Shown here: piece by piece, positions 51,384 to 60,283 of the stretch
Position numbering within the stretch: the first letter of the stretch is position 1
Layout of the letters: every line of letters starts with the position of its first letter
Assembly: GCF_000832985.1 (NCBI RefSeq)
Contig: NZ_CP009921.1
Coordinates: 186,001 to 250,000 of the forward strand
Direction of reading: 5' to 3'
Length of the DNA: 64,000 bases
Source of the DNA: Priestia megaterium NBRC 15308 = ATCC 14581
GTDB taxonomy: Bacteria > Bacillota > Bacilli > Bacillales > Bacillaceae_H
The notes under the pieces: model-generated
Seen by the model: the letters and a program-made list of their open reading frames with translations, nothing else
What the model was told of the DNA's origin: nothing
The model's database searches: none
Made by a program: the position numbers and the translations under genes

Positions 51384-51535
51384 ACAATCACTCCTAAAAT
51401 CTAAATTTATCTCTAGGACAATGACTTTCTGTACATACCTAAAACATATATATGGCAGGGGAGGGAAGAGCATGTATAATTTTTTTAGATATTGGAAAAA
51501 ACTTATAATAGTAGAACATGAGAGGAGTCTTTTGT

Positions 51536-51643
51536 ATGAAAATGACGAAAGAAGAGGCGCAAGAAATCGCTAAAAAAATAAAGGAAAACTCTAATAAGTA
51601 CGGATTGCCTGTAAAGAAAAAGAAAAATGCTAGTTCAACCTAA
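51536..51643 (+). CDS. Very small basic protein
   Basis: A 35-codon frame at an ATG preceded by GAGAGGAGTCTTTTGT, with the peptide MKMTKEEAQEIAKKIKENSN and a basic tail. A terminator (51662-51694) follows 18 bases after the stop, so it is a complete small transcription unit. Function unknown. Confidence 0.6.
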   Translation: MKMTKEEAQEIAKKIKENSNKYGLPVKKKKNASST

Positions 51644-51661
51644 AAAAGAATATATAAAATA

Positions 51662-51694
51662 AAGCCTTCCACCTAATAAAAAGAGAGAAGGCTT
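51662..51694 (+). terminator. Terminator
   Basis: AAGCCTTC and GAAGGCTT pair around 17 bases, followed by T-rich DNA. Confidence 0.7.
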
Positions 51695-51800
51695 ATATTT
51701 TTCTACTATACTTATGGAATAACATTTACTAAATTACGTAATGAAGGTAAAAGGAATTCATAATAAAGCTTCAAAAAGATATGTTTTACTTTAACAACTA

Positions 51801-51825
51801 AAGCCACTAGATGTACTAGTGGCTT
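51801..51825 (-). terminator. Terminator of the parM-parR operon
   Basis: AAGCCACTAG and CTAGTGGCTT form a perfect 10-bp stem with a five-base loop, six bases past the parR-like stop. Confidence 0.7.
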
Positions 51826-51831
51826 AGGCTT

Positions 51832-52206
51832 TTAAAAATCACTAAATTCTTCAAGATCATCATCATCTAAAGATCCAGACACTTGTTCTAAATCTGCAAT
51901 TTTTCCTTCTTTGATAGCGTGGTTTTCTGAAGACTTCTCTTTAATATCGTCTGATGCATTGGCAAAACCATTAGCTTGAGCTAATTTCTTTAACTCCCGC
52001 AGCTCAGAATTGATATGTTCGAGCAGTTCTTCTGTTCTATTCTCCTGTTCTACTTGATCGGTAGATGTATGATGGAGTTCACGAACAATTAAAGATGAAA
52101 TATAGTCCCCCAATTTTCGAGACTTTGCATATTTTGCAAGTACGTCATAGACTTCATCACTTAACTGGTTGGTTTTTATCGTAAAGGCGTTCTGACGCTC
52201 TGACAT
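51832..52206 (-). CDS. ParR-like centromere-binding protein
   Basis: A 124-residue protein following the ParM-like gene after 17 bases. The N-terminal half (AFTIKTNQLSDEVYDVLAKY, LGDYISSLIVREL) fits a ribbon-helix-helix DNA-binding fold and the C-terminal half is acidic and flexible (DDDDLEEFSDF), as in ParR proteins whose tail contacts ParM. The start at 52206 is chosen for GTAGGTGATAACC. The call rests on position and fold rather than on sequence identity. Confidence 0.75.
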   Translation of the reverse strand: MSERQNAFTIKTNQLSDEVYDVLAKYAKSRKLGDYISSLIVRELHHTSTDQVEQENRTEELLEHINSELRELKKLAQANGFANASDDIKEKSSENHAIKEGKIADLEQVSGSLDDDDLEEFSDF

Positions 52207-52223
52207 GGTTATCACCTACGTTG

Positions 52224-53405
52224 TTAGGATTTAACGGCTTTCTTCTCGGCTTGTTTCTTTTGAAGATATCCAAGGCTTCGAATTTCTAGGCCAAATAAAT
52301 TTAAGTGACGACTATCTTCTGGCACCTTATGATATTTCTCTGTACGTTCTTCACCGATTTTTTCATTCATGATATTCATAATGGCTACTTCTAGTGTCGG
52401 AGCAACACCACCACTATATACATATTTACGAATTTTATTTGCTGGCGGTGGGGCTACATCGTTTAACTTCGCTAGTAAAATCTCTACATAGTCTTTTAAA
52501 GAAGATCTAATTTGAGCTGTTAAGTCGATGGATTCACCTGTGTTTTCATTTTTCAACTCGAATTTTTGTTTGCTGTAATTATCTAAAATAAACTGATCAA
52601 AAGCACGTAAATCGGTAAACAGCTCTGGGAATTTCTCTTTTCGTAACTTATCGATATGAGCTAAATAGGGAATACCCTCGATGCTTTGGAATGATTCACG
52701 GCTGTTCGCAGCTTTTAATCCCTCTGGTAAAATAACGACATCAATTGATCCTCCACCGATATCAACCATTACGGTTTCGCATTCCACATATTCATTAGCA
52801 TCTTCACGGTCTTGAAGCGTTAGGTCTTTCTTTAACGCAAAGCGTGCAATTTCTCCTTCTTTTAAGCATGCACTTTCTTCCACAGAAACTTTTATTTCTT
52901 TTTCAAACCCTGGTGTATGAATATGGAAAGCATGGTCCCCTAAGAAACGAGTTGCCATTGCTTTTTGTGCTTCACCAAATGTGCTTTCTTTTTTTAGTAA
53001 CCAGATTGGTAACATCGTAGAGAAATAACCAATCTCAATGCTATTATCCTTTTGATCTTTCGCATGCAATGCATGATAGTATGCAATGGCAGCCAAAAAT
53101 GTCACGTAAGGAATATGGCTTGTAATTTTATTATGTAAACGATTAATGTGATTGTTCGCAAGTTGTTGGCTTGCGGCGATGTCACCGACTAAGAAATAAC
53201 GTTCTTTCTCTTCGTCACCGATTGTTGTAGATAGTAAGATACGCTTCTTAAATTCTTCTGGTGCCGTCACAGCATCTGTAAAGAATGAATCAGCAGCTTC
53301 TTTTTGAAGTTCTACAACGTTGGTTGGGAAGTCAAATAGGTACCCATCCATAATGTTCATATCCACGGAGTTTCCACAGTCTTTATTAAAACGTGAAATT
53401 TTCAT
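52224..53405 (-). CDS. ParM-like actin-family plasmid segregation protein
   Basis: A 393-residue actin-like ATPase. Phosphate-binding loops are readable: the N-terminal NKDCGNSVDMNIMDG and the second loop VMVDIGGGSIDVVILPE near 215-232, with the adenosine motif YVYSGGVAPTLEVAI near 340. Such proteins polymerise and push plasmid copies apart with ParR and a centromere. The ParR-like gene is downstream and a repeat-rich region lies upstream. The start at 53405 follows ATGAGGTG. It differs from R1 ParM and belongs to the wide Alp/ParM group of Bacillus plasmids. Confidence 0.85.
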   Translation of the reverse strand: MKISRFNKDCGNSVDMNIMDGYLFDFPTNVVELQKEAADSFFTDAVTAPEEFKKRILLSTTIGDEEKERYFLVGDIAASQQLANNHINRLHNKITSHIPYVTFLAAIAYYHALHAKDQKDNSIEIGYFSTMLPIWLLKKESTFGEAQKAMATRFLGDHAFHIHTPGFEKEIKVSVEESACLKEGEIARFALKKDLTLQDREDANEYVECETVMVDIGGGSIDVVILPEGLKAANSRESFQSIEGIPYLAHIDKLRKEKFPELFTDLRAFDQFILDNYSKQKFELKNENTGESIDLTAQIRSSLKDYVEILLAKLNDVAPPPANKIRKYVYSGGVAPTLEVAIMNIMNEKIGEERTEKYHKVPEDSRHLNLFGLEIRSLGYLQKKQAEKKAVKS

Positions 53406-53423
53406 CTCTATACACCTCATTTT

Positions 53424-53550
53424 TAAGTTAAACTTCTGTTGAACTTATTATACAAGAAGAAGGGCAGAATTTCAACCCTTTAGTTCAACTTATTCACCTT
53501 CAAAAACTTACATATATCAACAATTATTTTTATCTAGTTGAACTTATTTT
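53424..53550. promoter_or_regulatory. Repeat region upstream of parM, candidate centromere (parC)
   Basis: Four variants of AGTTGAACTTATT occur: AAGTTAAACTT (53426), TGTTGAACTTATT (53438), TAGTTCAACTTATT (53481) and CTAGTTGAACTTATTTT (53534). They surround the presumed promoter, as in parC sites bound by ParR. Confidence 0.65.
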
Positions 53551-53825
53551 GGCATTAGAAGAATAGGTGATTAGGGATTCTCTTTTAATCATAAATTACG
53601 CTTTTTTATTAAGGACAATTTATTACAAGTAATTTTGCGTAATGTACCTTATAGATAGTGAAATTAAATATTAATAGCCACACTTACAACTAGAGGTGGC
53701 GCTAATTTCTAAAATATTCAAATGTTTATTTGATTATTTTTAGAAATTAGACCTAAATTCATATTGGACAAACATATGCTGGGTAACAGAGGATAGGATA
53801 CGGTTGATGCAAAAGGGGGAAATGC

Positions 53826-54077
53826 ATGACATATCTTAAAGTATTGAAAGTATTTTATGTGCTTTTGGCTGTAGTGGGAGCCATTCTAGCTATCGTTTCT
53901 TACTTTCAACATTCACTTTATTTAAAGTCATTTGGCCTTGTTTTGTTAGGGTCATCGCTCGTTTTTAATAGTTACACTACCCATTTAGAGTGGAAAGGAA
54001 GGGGGTCCTTTCTTTACATGGCCATAGGTCTAATAGTGATTGCCATAGCTATAGGTGGTTTTACTAATGCATGGTAA
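53826..54077 (+). CDS. Small membrane protein of unknown function
   Basis: An 83-residue protein with three hydrophobic segments (LKVFYVLLAVVGAILAIV, LKSFGLVLLGSSLVF, FLYMAIGLIVIAIAIG). The start has AAAGGGGGAAATGC. No family recognised, though small proteins of this layout are frequent in Bacillus. Confidence 0.6.
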   Translation: MTYLKVLKVFYVLLAVVGAILAIVSYFQHSLYLKSFGLVLLGSSLVFNSYTTHLEWKGRGSFLYMAIGLIVIAIAIGGFTNAW

Positions 54078-54358
54078 CTATTTTTGTTAATGAAGAAAAA
54101 TCTATATAGTTAATATTATAGATTGGACATTTTAGCTTCTAGCATCTAAGAACAACCAAACTATCCTCATTTTTAATAAAGTTGTCTTTCTAGGATCAAT
54201 TTTAGTTAACATAAAACCTATTATCGGTAATCATATTTAGAATTAATTAGATTACTAAAAGTTATTGTATCTTTTCTCGACATAGCGAAACTTCGAAAGT
54301 AAAATTACAAAGTATAAATGTATTTTTTTGTAAAATAGAATAATGAGAGGTGTGAACA

Positions 54359-54871
54359 TTGAAAATTGCATTCTTTGACAGAGACGGAACTATAATTGAA
54401 GATTATCTAGATCATGAATGGACTAGAATAGAGCGTCCTATATTTATAGAGGGTTCAATTAACACGTTAAAAGAAGTCATAAAAAAAGGTTATAAAATTA
54501 TACTCATTACAAACCAATACATTATTAACGAAGGATACATTACAATTGACCAGTATCACGACATAAATAATCAAATGATAAATGAGTTAAAAGTCCAAGG
54601 GGTTGAATTGCTTGATGTTTTTTATTGCCCACATGGTAAAGACGAAGGTTGTACTTGTATAAAACCTGAAACTGGAATGATTATGAAAGCAATTTATAAA
54701 TATCCTGAAATTAGATTGGAAGAATGTTTTATGATTGGTGACTCAATAGTTGATATAGAACTAGCGATAAACATGGGAATTAAAGGTTTTGGAATAGGAA
54801 TAGGCTCTAATTATAAGCAAGAAAATATATATCAATTGAATACTATCAAAGATTTGCCAACTTATATTTAG
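54359..54871 (+). CDS. HAD-IIIA phosphatase (histidinol-phosphatase/GmhB type)
   Basis: A 170-residue HAD enzyme. The nucleophile motif FFDRDGTIIED is at the N-terminus, motif II is ILITNQ near 59-64, three to four cysteines and a histidine (CPHGKDEGCTCIKPE) form the zinc loop typical of GmhB-like phosphatases, and motif IV is MIGDSIVDIELA near 125. Members dephosphorylate heptose bisphosphate or related sugar phosphates. The TTG start at 54359 follows GAGAGGTGTGAACA. It is an orphan without sugar-nucleotide genes nearby. Confidence 0.85.
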   Translation: MKIAFFDRDGTIIEDYLDHEWTRIERPIFIEGSINTLKEVIKKGYKIILITNQYIINEGYITIDQYHDINNQMINELKVQGVELLDVFYCPHGKDEGCTCIKPETGMIMKAIYKYPEIRLEECFMIGDSIVDIELAINMGIKGFGIGIGSNYKQENIYQLNTIKDLPTYI

Positions 54872-54925
54872 ATTTAAAAGGTAAATCTAACAACCTTAAT
54901 TAACATAATGTGAATTCTAGGTATC

Positions 54926-54967
54926 AAAAAAAGCTTTTAAGTGTTATGTTTCTTAAAAGCTTTTTTT
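54926..54967. terminator. Strong bidirectional terminator
   Basis: Perfect 16-bp arms (AAAAAAAGCTTTTAAG and complement) with a ten-base loop separate the phosphatase gene from the minus-strand small genes. Confidence 0.9.
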
Positions 54968-54977
54968 GTATGAATTA

Positions 54978-55079
54978 TCATCTAGTGAAGAACATATTTA
55001 AAATCTTTTTCAAAAATTGTTCGTAGGACTTAAACATAGAGCTAAATTTTGAACTTTGCTTTTCTTTTGGATTCATCAT
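54978..55079 (-). CDS. Very small basic peptide, coupled to the gene upstream
   Basis: A 33-codon frame (MMNPKEKQSSKFSSMFKSYE, amphipathic FLKKILNMFFTR end) starts four bases after the stop of the gene at 55084, with GGAGTAGGAAT before the ATG. Translational coupling and the basic amphipathic C-terminus are notable. No family recognised. Confidence 0.5.
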   Translation of the reverse strand: MMNPKEKQSSKFSSMFKSYEQFLKKILNMFFTR

Positions 55080-55083
55080 ATTC

Positions 55084-55686
55084 CTACTCCCTATGTAAAT
55101 GTTGATTAAAAGTCTCAGCAATAAACATAAATTCTACATCGTCTTTATGTATAAAAAATGTAGTACATCCCTCAATATCTGTGATCCTGTTTGATTGAGA
55201 ACATATAACGTCTACCTCAACTAATTCAAAGTTAACAGCATCAGTATTCTCAGTATCCAAACCAGTTGTTAAATAGTGAACACTATCTCCAAAAGACTTG
55301 AAAACAAGCCTTTTTCCTTTTAGTTCTTCATCGTTGACCTCAAAATAATCGTTATTCAGTATGCCTTTAAAAGGTGTCATTTTTGGAAAGCATTCAATAT
55401 GATGGATACCTTCATAACGTCTTAAGCTAAACATATAAGAGTGTGTTTCATTTGGCTCAATCTCAATACCGTATTTATAAGTAAACGTCTTATAAACCAT
55501 TTCATAAAACAATGGAATGATAATATCGTCCCAAGCATCATAAGCATGAGCATGTATAGGAATTAGATGAGGGTATAAGCTCGTAATTGCTTGTTGGAAA
55601 TTCAACAAAATGTCTGTGTCAGTAAGTTCACTCAAAGAATCATCCACTTCATGATTCTTAATCTTAGATAATCTATTATCAATCAT
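55084..55686 (-). CDS. Protein of unknown function
   Basis: A 200-residue soluble protein, acidic, with KTFTYKYGIEIEPNETHSYM in the middle and an N-terminal helix. The start at 55686 is chosen for AGGAGGAATGGCTTA. I do not recognise the family; its size, acidity and place among other orphan genes would fit an immunity protein, which is only a guess. Confidence 0.55.
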   Translation of the reverse strand: MIDNRLSKIKNHEVDDSLSELTDTDILLNFQQAITSLYPHLIPIHAHAYDAWDDIIIPLFYEMVYKTFTYKYGIEIEPNETHSYMFSLRRYEGIHHIECFPKMTPFKGILNNDYFEVNDEELKGKRLVFKSFGDSVHYLTTGLDTENTDAVNFELVEVDVICSQSNRITDIEGCTTFFIHKDDVEFMFIAETFNQHLHRE

Positions 55687-55797
55687 TAAGCCATTCCTCC
55701 TCATAAGAAAAGTGTTACTCCTTAATTATACCTTTATCGAGATTAATAACTGTAACCCATATACAAAATCAGTTTACATAATCAAAATTACAGGAAC

Positions 55798-55836
55798 AAA
55801 AAAGCAGTTGAACATATCGGTTTCAACTGCTTTTTT
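55798..55836. terminator. Terminator
   Basis: AAAAAAGCAGTTGAA and TTCAACTGCTTTTTT are near-perfect arms around eight bases. Confidence 0.85.
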
Positions 55837-55844
55837 TTTTGATA

Positions 55845-56015
55845 TTATTTATGGGTAATTTTAAAAGAAACTAATTGTACAGCTTTCAAACTTAACATTC
55901 TCAATAGTTTATAACTTAAATAGCCTATATAAGCACCAAAGACATTGAGTATAATATCATCAACATAGCTTTTCTTGAATCCATTTTTATATCTCCATTT
56001 TGTTTTCTTCTTAGT
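55845..56015 (-). pseudogene. C-terminal remnant of a VanZ-like protein
   Basis: The minus strand reads YKNGFKKSYVDDIILNVFGA and YIGYLSYKLLRML before a stop. VDDIILN-x-x-GA-x-x-GY is the typical end of VanZ-family membrane proteins. No start or N-terminal segments remain, so it is a fragment. Confidence 0.55.
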
Positions 56016-56021
56016 AGAAAC

Positions 56022-56495
56022 TTAATCCCAGTAGTTATAAAGAACTTCCCCTAAAGTAATTGGTTTCCAATATGCTATTTGCGCTAATTCTGCACTATTT
56101 AGTTGGTTGTCATTATTTATTAGTACAGATCCCTTTTTACGGGTGTACATTAACTTTTCATTCAGTGACTCTGCACCTAGAATCGTGTAAAAAGCTGAAA
56201 AGAAGAAGCTTAGTTCTTTGTCATTAACAAAGGTGATTCTCTCTTCATGAACAGAAGAGGCAAATGCAACAAATGGATAATGCTTATTTAGCAATACGTA
56301 GACCTCTTTATTACTAATTCTTAAAACGCTAAAAAGAAAATTGGAATGAACGTCTGTATCGTTACATTCCAATAGTTCTCCATTATAAGTTCTTGCAGCT
56401 TCATAACTATGTATTTTAAACTGCTTAAGACTGGTAGCAGGAGGTTTATCCTTTAGGTCTATATAAAAACCTGTTACACCATTTAGTAGTTCCAT
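56022..56495 (-). CDS. Protein of unknown function
   Basis: A 157-residue soluble protein with YIDLKDKPPATSLKQFKIHS near the N-terminus. AAGGAGGTATCTT precedes the ATG. It follows the gene at 56523 by 27 bases, so the two form an operon. No family recognised; the layout of two small soluble orphan proteins could fit an immunity or toxin-neutralising role, unproved. Confidence 0.55.
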   Translation of the reverse strand: MELLNGVTGFYIDLKDKPPATSLKQFKIHSYEAARTYNGELLECNDTDVHSNFLFSVLRISNKEVYVLLNKHYPFVAFASSVHEERITFVNDKELSFFFSAFYTILGAESLNEKLMYTRKKGSVLINNDNQLNSAELAQIAYWKPITLGEVLYNYWD

Positions 56496-56522
56496 AAGAT
56501 ACCTCCTTATAACTCCGTTTAC

Positions 56523-57059
56523 TTAGGCGTTATTACTAAAAAGAAGCTTTATATCTTGTTCTTCTTCACCATTGATAGTCAAATGTTCGATAGCTTCAAT
56601 GTCTATGAACCTTTTCCCATCAACAAAACCAAATGAGTCCACTTCAGATATAACTACAGTTTCATTCTCAATAATTTCTTTTACAAATCCAGTAGTTGAG
56701 TACTCTTCACTATCTAATAGCATAAGTGAGACAATATAATTCTGTGCTTTAGCAAATTCTAAGCCGCCTCTAATTAGGTCCTCAGTGTTTCCTGTATATG
56801 TTGGATGAACTTGTTTCTTAAGGTCGTAGAGATTTTTGATTTTTTTCAGGTATTCAGTTTCAGTAGCTACTGAAACAACGCTTTCTGTAGAAATAACGTA
56901 GTGTCCGTCATATAAACCAGAAGTCCCAACTGTTGCTAACAGTGTATACTCTTCATTGGTTTGAAGAATATATGCTACTAAGCATTTGTTGACGTCACCT
57001 TCGTATGTATAAATCTCCAGTAAATCTGTGTTCTTAAACCTATCTAATAAGTGTTTCAT
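56523..57059 (-). CDS. Protein with two related beta-rich repeats, unknown function
   Basis: A 178-residue acidic protein. Residues 10-65 (EIYTYEGDVNKCLVAYILQ, GLYDGHYVISTESVVSV) and 108-165 (LMLLDSEEYSTTGFVKEII, FGFVDGKRFIDIEAIEHL) follow the same order of short beta strands, so an internal duplication is likely. The fold resembles small Sm-like barrels by eye only. It heads the two-gene operon. Confidence 0.55.
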   Translation of the reverse strand: MKHLLDRFKNTDLLEIYTYEGDVNKCLVAYILQTNEEYTLLATVGTSGLYDGHYVISTESVVSVATETEYLKKIKNLYDLKKQVHPTYTGNTEDLIRGGLEFAKAQNYIVSLMLLDSEEYSTTGFVKEIIENETVVISEVDSFGFVDGKRFIDIEAIEHLTINGEEEQDIKLLFSNNA

Positions 57060-57193
57060 ATAATTTCCCCTTAACTGAATATGTTTTTTCTATTTTTTGG
57101 ATACCGAAAATTATATCATATTGTTATTCATTTGATTTGTCCATTTTTCTGTATCCGTCCGTTCATTCAAGCAGAAAGTTTAAATGAAGAATT

Positions 57194-57628
57194 CTAAGCT
57201 GGGTCTCTGCACTCATACACTTCATGAGGTTTCAAATTTCTTACTTTAAATGACTTCATCTCCCAACCGTTAGTGTGATAATCTTTTCTAATCGTCACTT
57301 TGAAAATATGAGAAGGTGAATTATGAGGGCCAAAGTATGACACCCCTTCAAGTATTGCTTCAAACATCATGGAACCTGGATGGTCCAATTTTTTAATGGA
57401 TAATACCTGCTGACAATCAAACCGTACTCCCTTACTATTTTTTGCACCGTAGTATTTTTCTGCTGCTTGTGTCATTTGACTATCTAATAAATCAATCACG
57501 GCATCTTCCAAAATGTTTTCGCGAGTTGCTTTTGTCTTAGTGGGTAAGTCCCTCGTTGCATAAGCTGATGAAGCGTTTGATACTAGCAACAGAGTAAAAA
57601 TAGCTACGATGATTTTTCTCATGTTCAC
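57194..57628 (-). CDS. DUF3888-domain secreted protein
   Basis: A 144-residue protein with a signal peptide (KIIVAIFTLLLVSNASSAYA). The mature part has ENILEDAVIDLLDSQMTQAA and a late GWEMKSFKVRNLK, the DUF3888 pattern of spore-formers. Two starts are possible, GTG at 57628 or ATG at 57622. It lies downstream of another secreted-protein gene by 19 bases, so both belong to one operon. Function unknown. Confidence 0.75.
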   Translation of the reverse strand: MNMRKIIVAIFTLLLVSNASSAYATRDLPTKTKATRENILEDAVIDLLDSQMTQAAEKYYGAKNSKGVRFDCQQVLSIKKLDHPGSMMFEAILEGVSYFGPHNSPSHIFKVTIRKDYHTNGWEMKSFKVRNLKPHEVYECRDPA

Positions 57629-57647
57629 ATTTACCTCTTAAATTCTT

Positions 57648-58406
57648 TTAATTTGAAATCATAGAATTTGCAATTTGGAGCAAATTACTCACCGCAACAT
57701 TTTTCTTTGTAGATTGACTAATTCCAATGGTGTATCGTATTTTCCCTCGTTGAAACAGTAGTTGTTTTGCTGGAATATAGTTTGGCTGATACAAAGCTTT
57801 CGTACCATCCCTTAGCGTATACGATACAACATTATTGCTTGCATATTCCTCTAAGGAATGACTCGTCTTTGTTACCTTTAACTGAAACAGGCCGTGTAAG
57901 TTATCATTTCGGTAACGAATAATTAACGCATCCTTATCCTGATGTGTGTCAACATGTGTGACTTCAAAAGGAAAAATTGTGGGTTTCAGTATATCAACAT
58001 GATGTCTTTTCTCGTATTTTTCAATGGTTTTGATTTCATTCATAAAAGGGTTAGATCCATTGTATACTTCGTTTATGTTTGTAATTTGAGTTTTAGTAAA
58101 TGAGACTTTCCAAATGAATGCGATTCTCTCATTTGCTACTTTTTTATCGTTAAAATATCCAATAAGGATTAGTTCATTTTCTTTGGATGAAGGCAACCCT
58201 TGTATGGTAAGTAAAGGTGTATCTTCACGTATTTCTGGAATATCTACGTTTGGAGCTACGTATTTTTCTGCTTGTTCACTTCCCATTCTCGTCAAAGAAT
58301 GAACGAAGTTGTACAAAGCAGGTCTAGTATCCGAATAGGCCGAAGCCATTGGAGTTTCTGAAAATAGGAAACCAATAGCAAGAATTAAGCATATAAACTG
58401 TTTCAT
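57648..58406 (-). CDS. Secreted protein of unknown function
   Basis: A 252-residue protein with a signal peptide (FICLILAIGFLFSETPMASA). The mature part is a mixed alpha/beta domain (FTKTQITNINEVYNGSNPFM). No family recognised. It is the middle gene of three secreted-protein genes read leftward between 58919 and 57194. Confidence 0.6.
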   Translation of the reverse strand: MKQFICLILAIGFLFSETPMASAYSDTRPALYNFVHSLTRMGSEQAEKYVAPNVDIPEIREDTPLLTIQGLPSSKENELILIGYFNDKKVANERIAFIWKVSFTKTQITNINEVYNGSNPFMNEIKTIEKYEKRHHVDILKPTIFPFEVTHVDTHQDKDALIIRYRNDNLHGLFQLKVTKTSHSLEEYASNNVVSYTLRDGTKALYQPNYIPAKQLLFQRGKIRYTIGISQSTKKNVAVSNLLQIANSMISN

Positions 58407-58466
58407 TTTTTGTACATTCCTTTTTTAAAATTTACACCTGCGTTGTTTTTTAGGTTCGTAAAAGAG

Positions 58467-58919
58467 TCACTTACATAGAGCCATTCTTGCTTGCAGTATA
58501 GGAGGACCAAGCTTTTCTGTTTTTGAATTCGAAAGACGAATCTGTATTTTCACATTTTTCATATCTACTGTAATTAAATCGAAACGTCCCGCCCATGTAG
58601 GACTTTCATCTTCAGGCGTGGGATACATACGGAACCTCCAACTTACTTCATTAGGTACAGAAGCAACCCCTTCATATCCATCATAGCGTCCGTATGAAGA
58701 AGGTTTAGGAAGGTGAACGCCTAAAATACTAATGTTTGTTCGAGGAAAACTAGGTGGATTCAATTGTACTTTGTATATTAAGGCTGTGTCTTTTGCGTTT
58801 TTTAAATGTTTATCTATAGGTTCTAATATCAAACTACAAGGCATTTTACTGGCATTAGCTTGATATGGATAAACAAGTACTATAAACGACAAGACTATAA
58901 CTAAGGTAAGTTTTTTCAT
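58467..58919 (-). CDS. Secreted protein of unknown function
   Basis: A 150-residue protein with a signal peptide (LTLVIVLSFIVLVYPYQANA) and a beta-rich mature part with two cysteines near the ends (KMPCSLIL and ARMALCK), which could form a disulfide. It heads the three-gene leftward group. No family recognised. Confidence 0.6.
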   Translation of the reverse strand: MKKLTLVIVLSFIVLVYPYQANASKMPCSLILEPIDKHLKNAKDTALIYKVQLNPPSFPRTNISILGVHLPKPSSYGRYDGYEGVASVPNEVSWRFRMYPTPEDESPTWAGRFDLITVDMKNVKIQIRLSNSKTEKLGPPILQARMALCK

Positions 58920-59070
58920 GTTATTCCCTCACATTTCTTAGTTACTATCCCCTATTGAATACATTATTATTATGATGGAATCAAAGCAGCATTTACTTCA
59001 GGAAACCTGAAGAATAGTCACAACCTAACTGGGCAAAAATACAACAAAATATGAATATAGGGTGAGATAT

Positions 59071-59574
59071 ATGAATAAAAGGGCAGCTCTTTTACTGCTG
59101 ATAATTGGTATCTTCGCTTATGGAATAAATTACGGAACTGCATTTGCCAATTCAATAGAAGAAAGAAATCGACCTGAGAAAGCTTGTAGCGAGGAATTTG
59201 AAAAGTATCGTAAAAAACTTGATGATAGGGTGCTAAAAGATATTGTTAAAAGTTATAGCTTAGATTTATCTGGGTTTCAGGAATTCACAAACAGAGAATT
59301 AGATTTAAAAGTAGGAGATAGCATGAATGACCACTCTGATCAGATCTCATTGCAACACTTGTTTGTCGGAGGTAGCATTGGATCAATGAGATTGTTTTTG
59401 GAGAATAGCTTAGAAGGAACAAGAGGATATTTCCTTTATAAGAGAGTTGACGGAAATAACGTATTGAAAGTATTAAATAAAATGGGGAACATTTGGGTTG
59501 TTATGACAGTCGATGAAAAAAAAGCAGATAAGCTTGAGCAAAAGCCTTTTAATTGGGACAAATGTGCTGATTAA
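59071..59574 (+). CDS. Secreted protein of unknown function
   Basis: A 167-residue protein with a signal peptide (AALLLLIIGIFAYGINYGTA). Two cysteines (EKACSEEF and DKCAD) near the ends of the mature part may pair. The ATG at 59071 with AGGGTGAGATAT is preferred over the GTG nine bases earlier. It is read divergently from the secreted-protein genes to its left. Confidence 0.6.
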   Translation: MNKRAALLLLIIGIFAYGINYGTAFANSIEERNRPEKACSEEFEKYRKKLDDRVLKDIVKSYSLDLSGFQEFTNRELDLKVGDSMNDHSDQISLQHLFVGGSIGSMRLFLENSLEGTRGYFLYKRVDGNNVLKVLNKMGNIWVVMTVDEKKADKLEQKPFNWDKCAD

Positions 59575-59580
59575 GTAGAC

Positions 59581-59612
59581 CAAAGAAGCAAGCATTCTGT
59601 GCTCGCTTCTTT
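59581..59612. terminator. Terminator between convergent genes
   Basis: AAAGAAGC and GCTTCTTT with an inner GCA/TGC stem; it overlaps the stop region of the minus-strand gene at 59612. Confidence 0.75.
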
Positions 59613-59881
59613 TAACTTTCACCAAAATTCATTGCGAAAAATAGCATACCTAACATAATAAGTAGTGGGATTACGACAAAAGAGGTCAAACTAAAGTATT
59701 TCATTAGACCTCTTTCATGTTTTCCAAAAGCTATTACTCCACATGTAAAGCCGGCAAGATAAACAACGACTCCCATATAAAGAATATTTAAGCTATATAT
59801 TGACGTGAAATATTGTCCCACTCCAATAACAATTCCAAGCAACGATAACCACAAAGAGTATTGACTAAAACGTTTCTTCAA
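59612..59881 (-). CDS. Small membrane protein of unknown function
   Basis: An 89-residue protein with three hydrophobic segments (LWLSLLGIVIGVGQYF, LYMGVVVYLAGFTCGVIAF, FVVIPLLIMLGMLFFAM). No family recognised. Its ribosome site is GGAGGATCAAATTG. Confidence 0.6.
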   Translation of the reverse strand: MKKRFSQYSLWLSLLGIVIGVGQYFTSIYSLNILYMGVVVYLAGFTCGVIAFGKHERGLMKYFSLTSFVVIPLLIMLGMLFFAMNFGES

Positions 59882-60037
59882 TTTGATCCTCCAAGAACTA
59901 AATATATGGTTAATTATACTATTTATCTATCTGTTAGTTAATATAAAACCACCTATGTAAAAAAATGGGCTTTCAGGATAGTATATCTGTTATGATAAAA
60001 CAATATAGTTTTAAATCTTTTGTAAGGGATGAAGTCT

Positions 60038-60226
60038 GTGAAGGATTTTTTATCTAGCTTTCTACTTATAACAAGTTGGCTTATATTTGCTATAAGTGCC
60101 TATTTGTTCGTTATTGTTTTAATCGCACCGTCTTATGTATTTATTCCTTTTTGTAAGGTAGCAGGTGCTGGATTAGTTTGTTTTTATTTATCAAAAAAGC
60201 TCAATAAAAAAACGAAAGTTAATTAG
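60038..60226 (+). CDS. Small membrane protein of unknown function
   Basis: A 62-residue protein with two hydrophobic segments and a basic end (KKLNKKTKVN). The GTG at 60038 lies just after TAAGGGATGA; an ATG at 60029 is within that ribosome site. No family recognised. Confidence 0.5.
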   Translation: MKDFLSSFLLITSWLIFAISAYLFVIVLIAPSYVFIPFCKVAGAGLVCFYLSKKLNKKTKVN

Positions 60227-60283
60227 CTTTAATCTTTATATACTATACATCCGTAGAATAGACCAGAAGGGTGTGTAAAGCCA

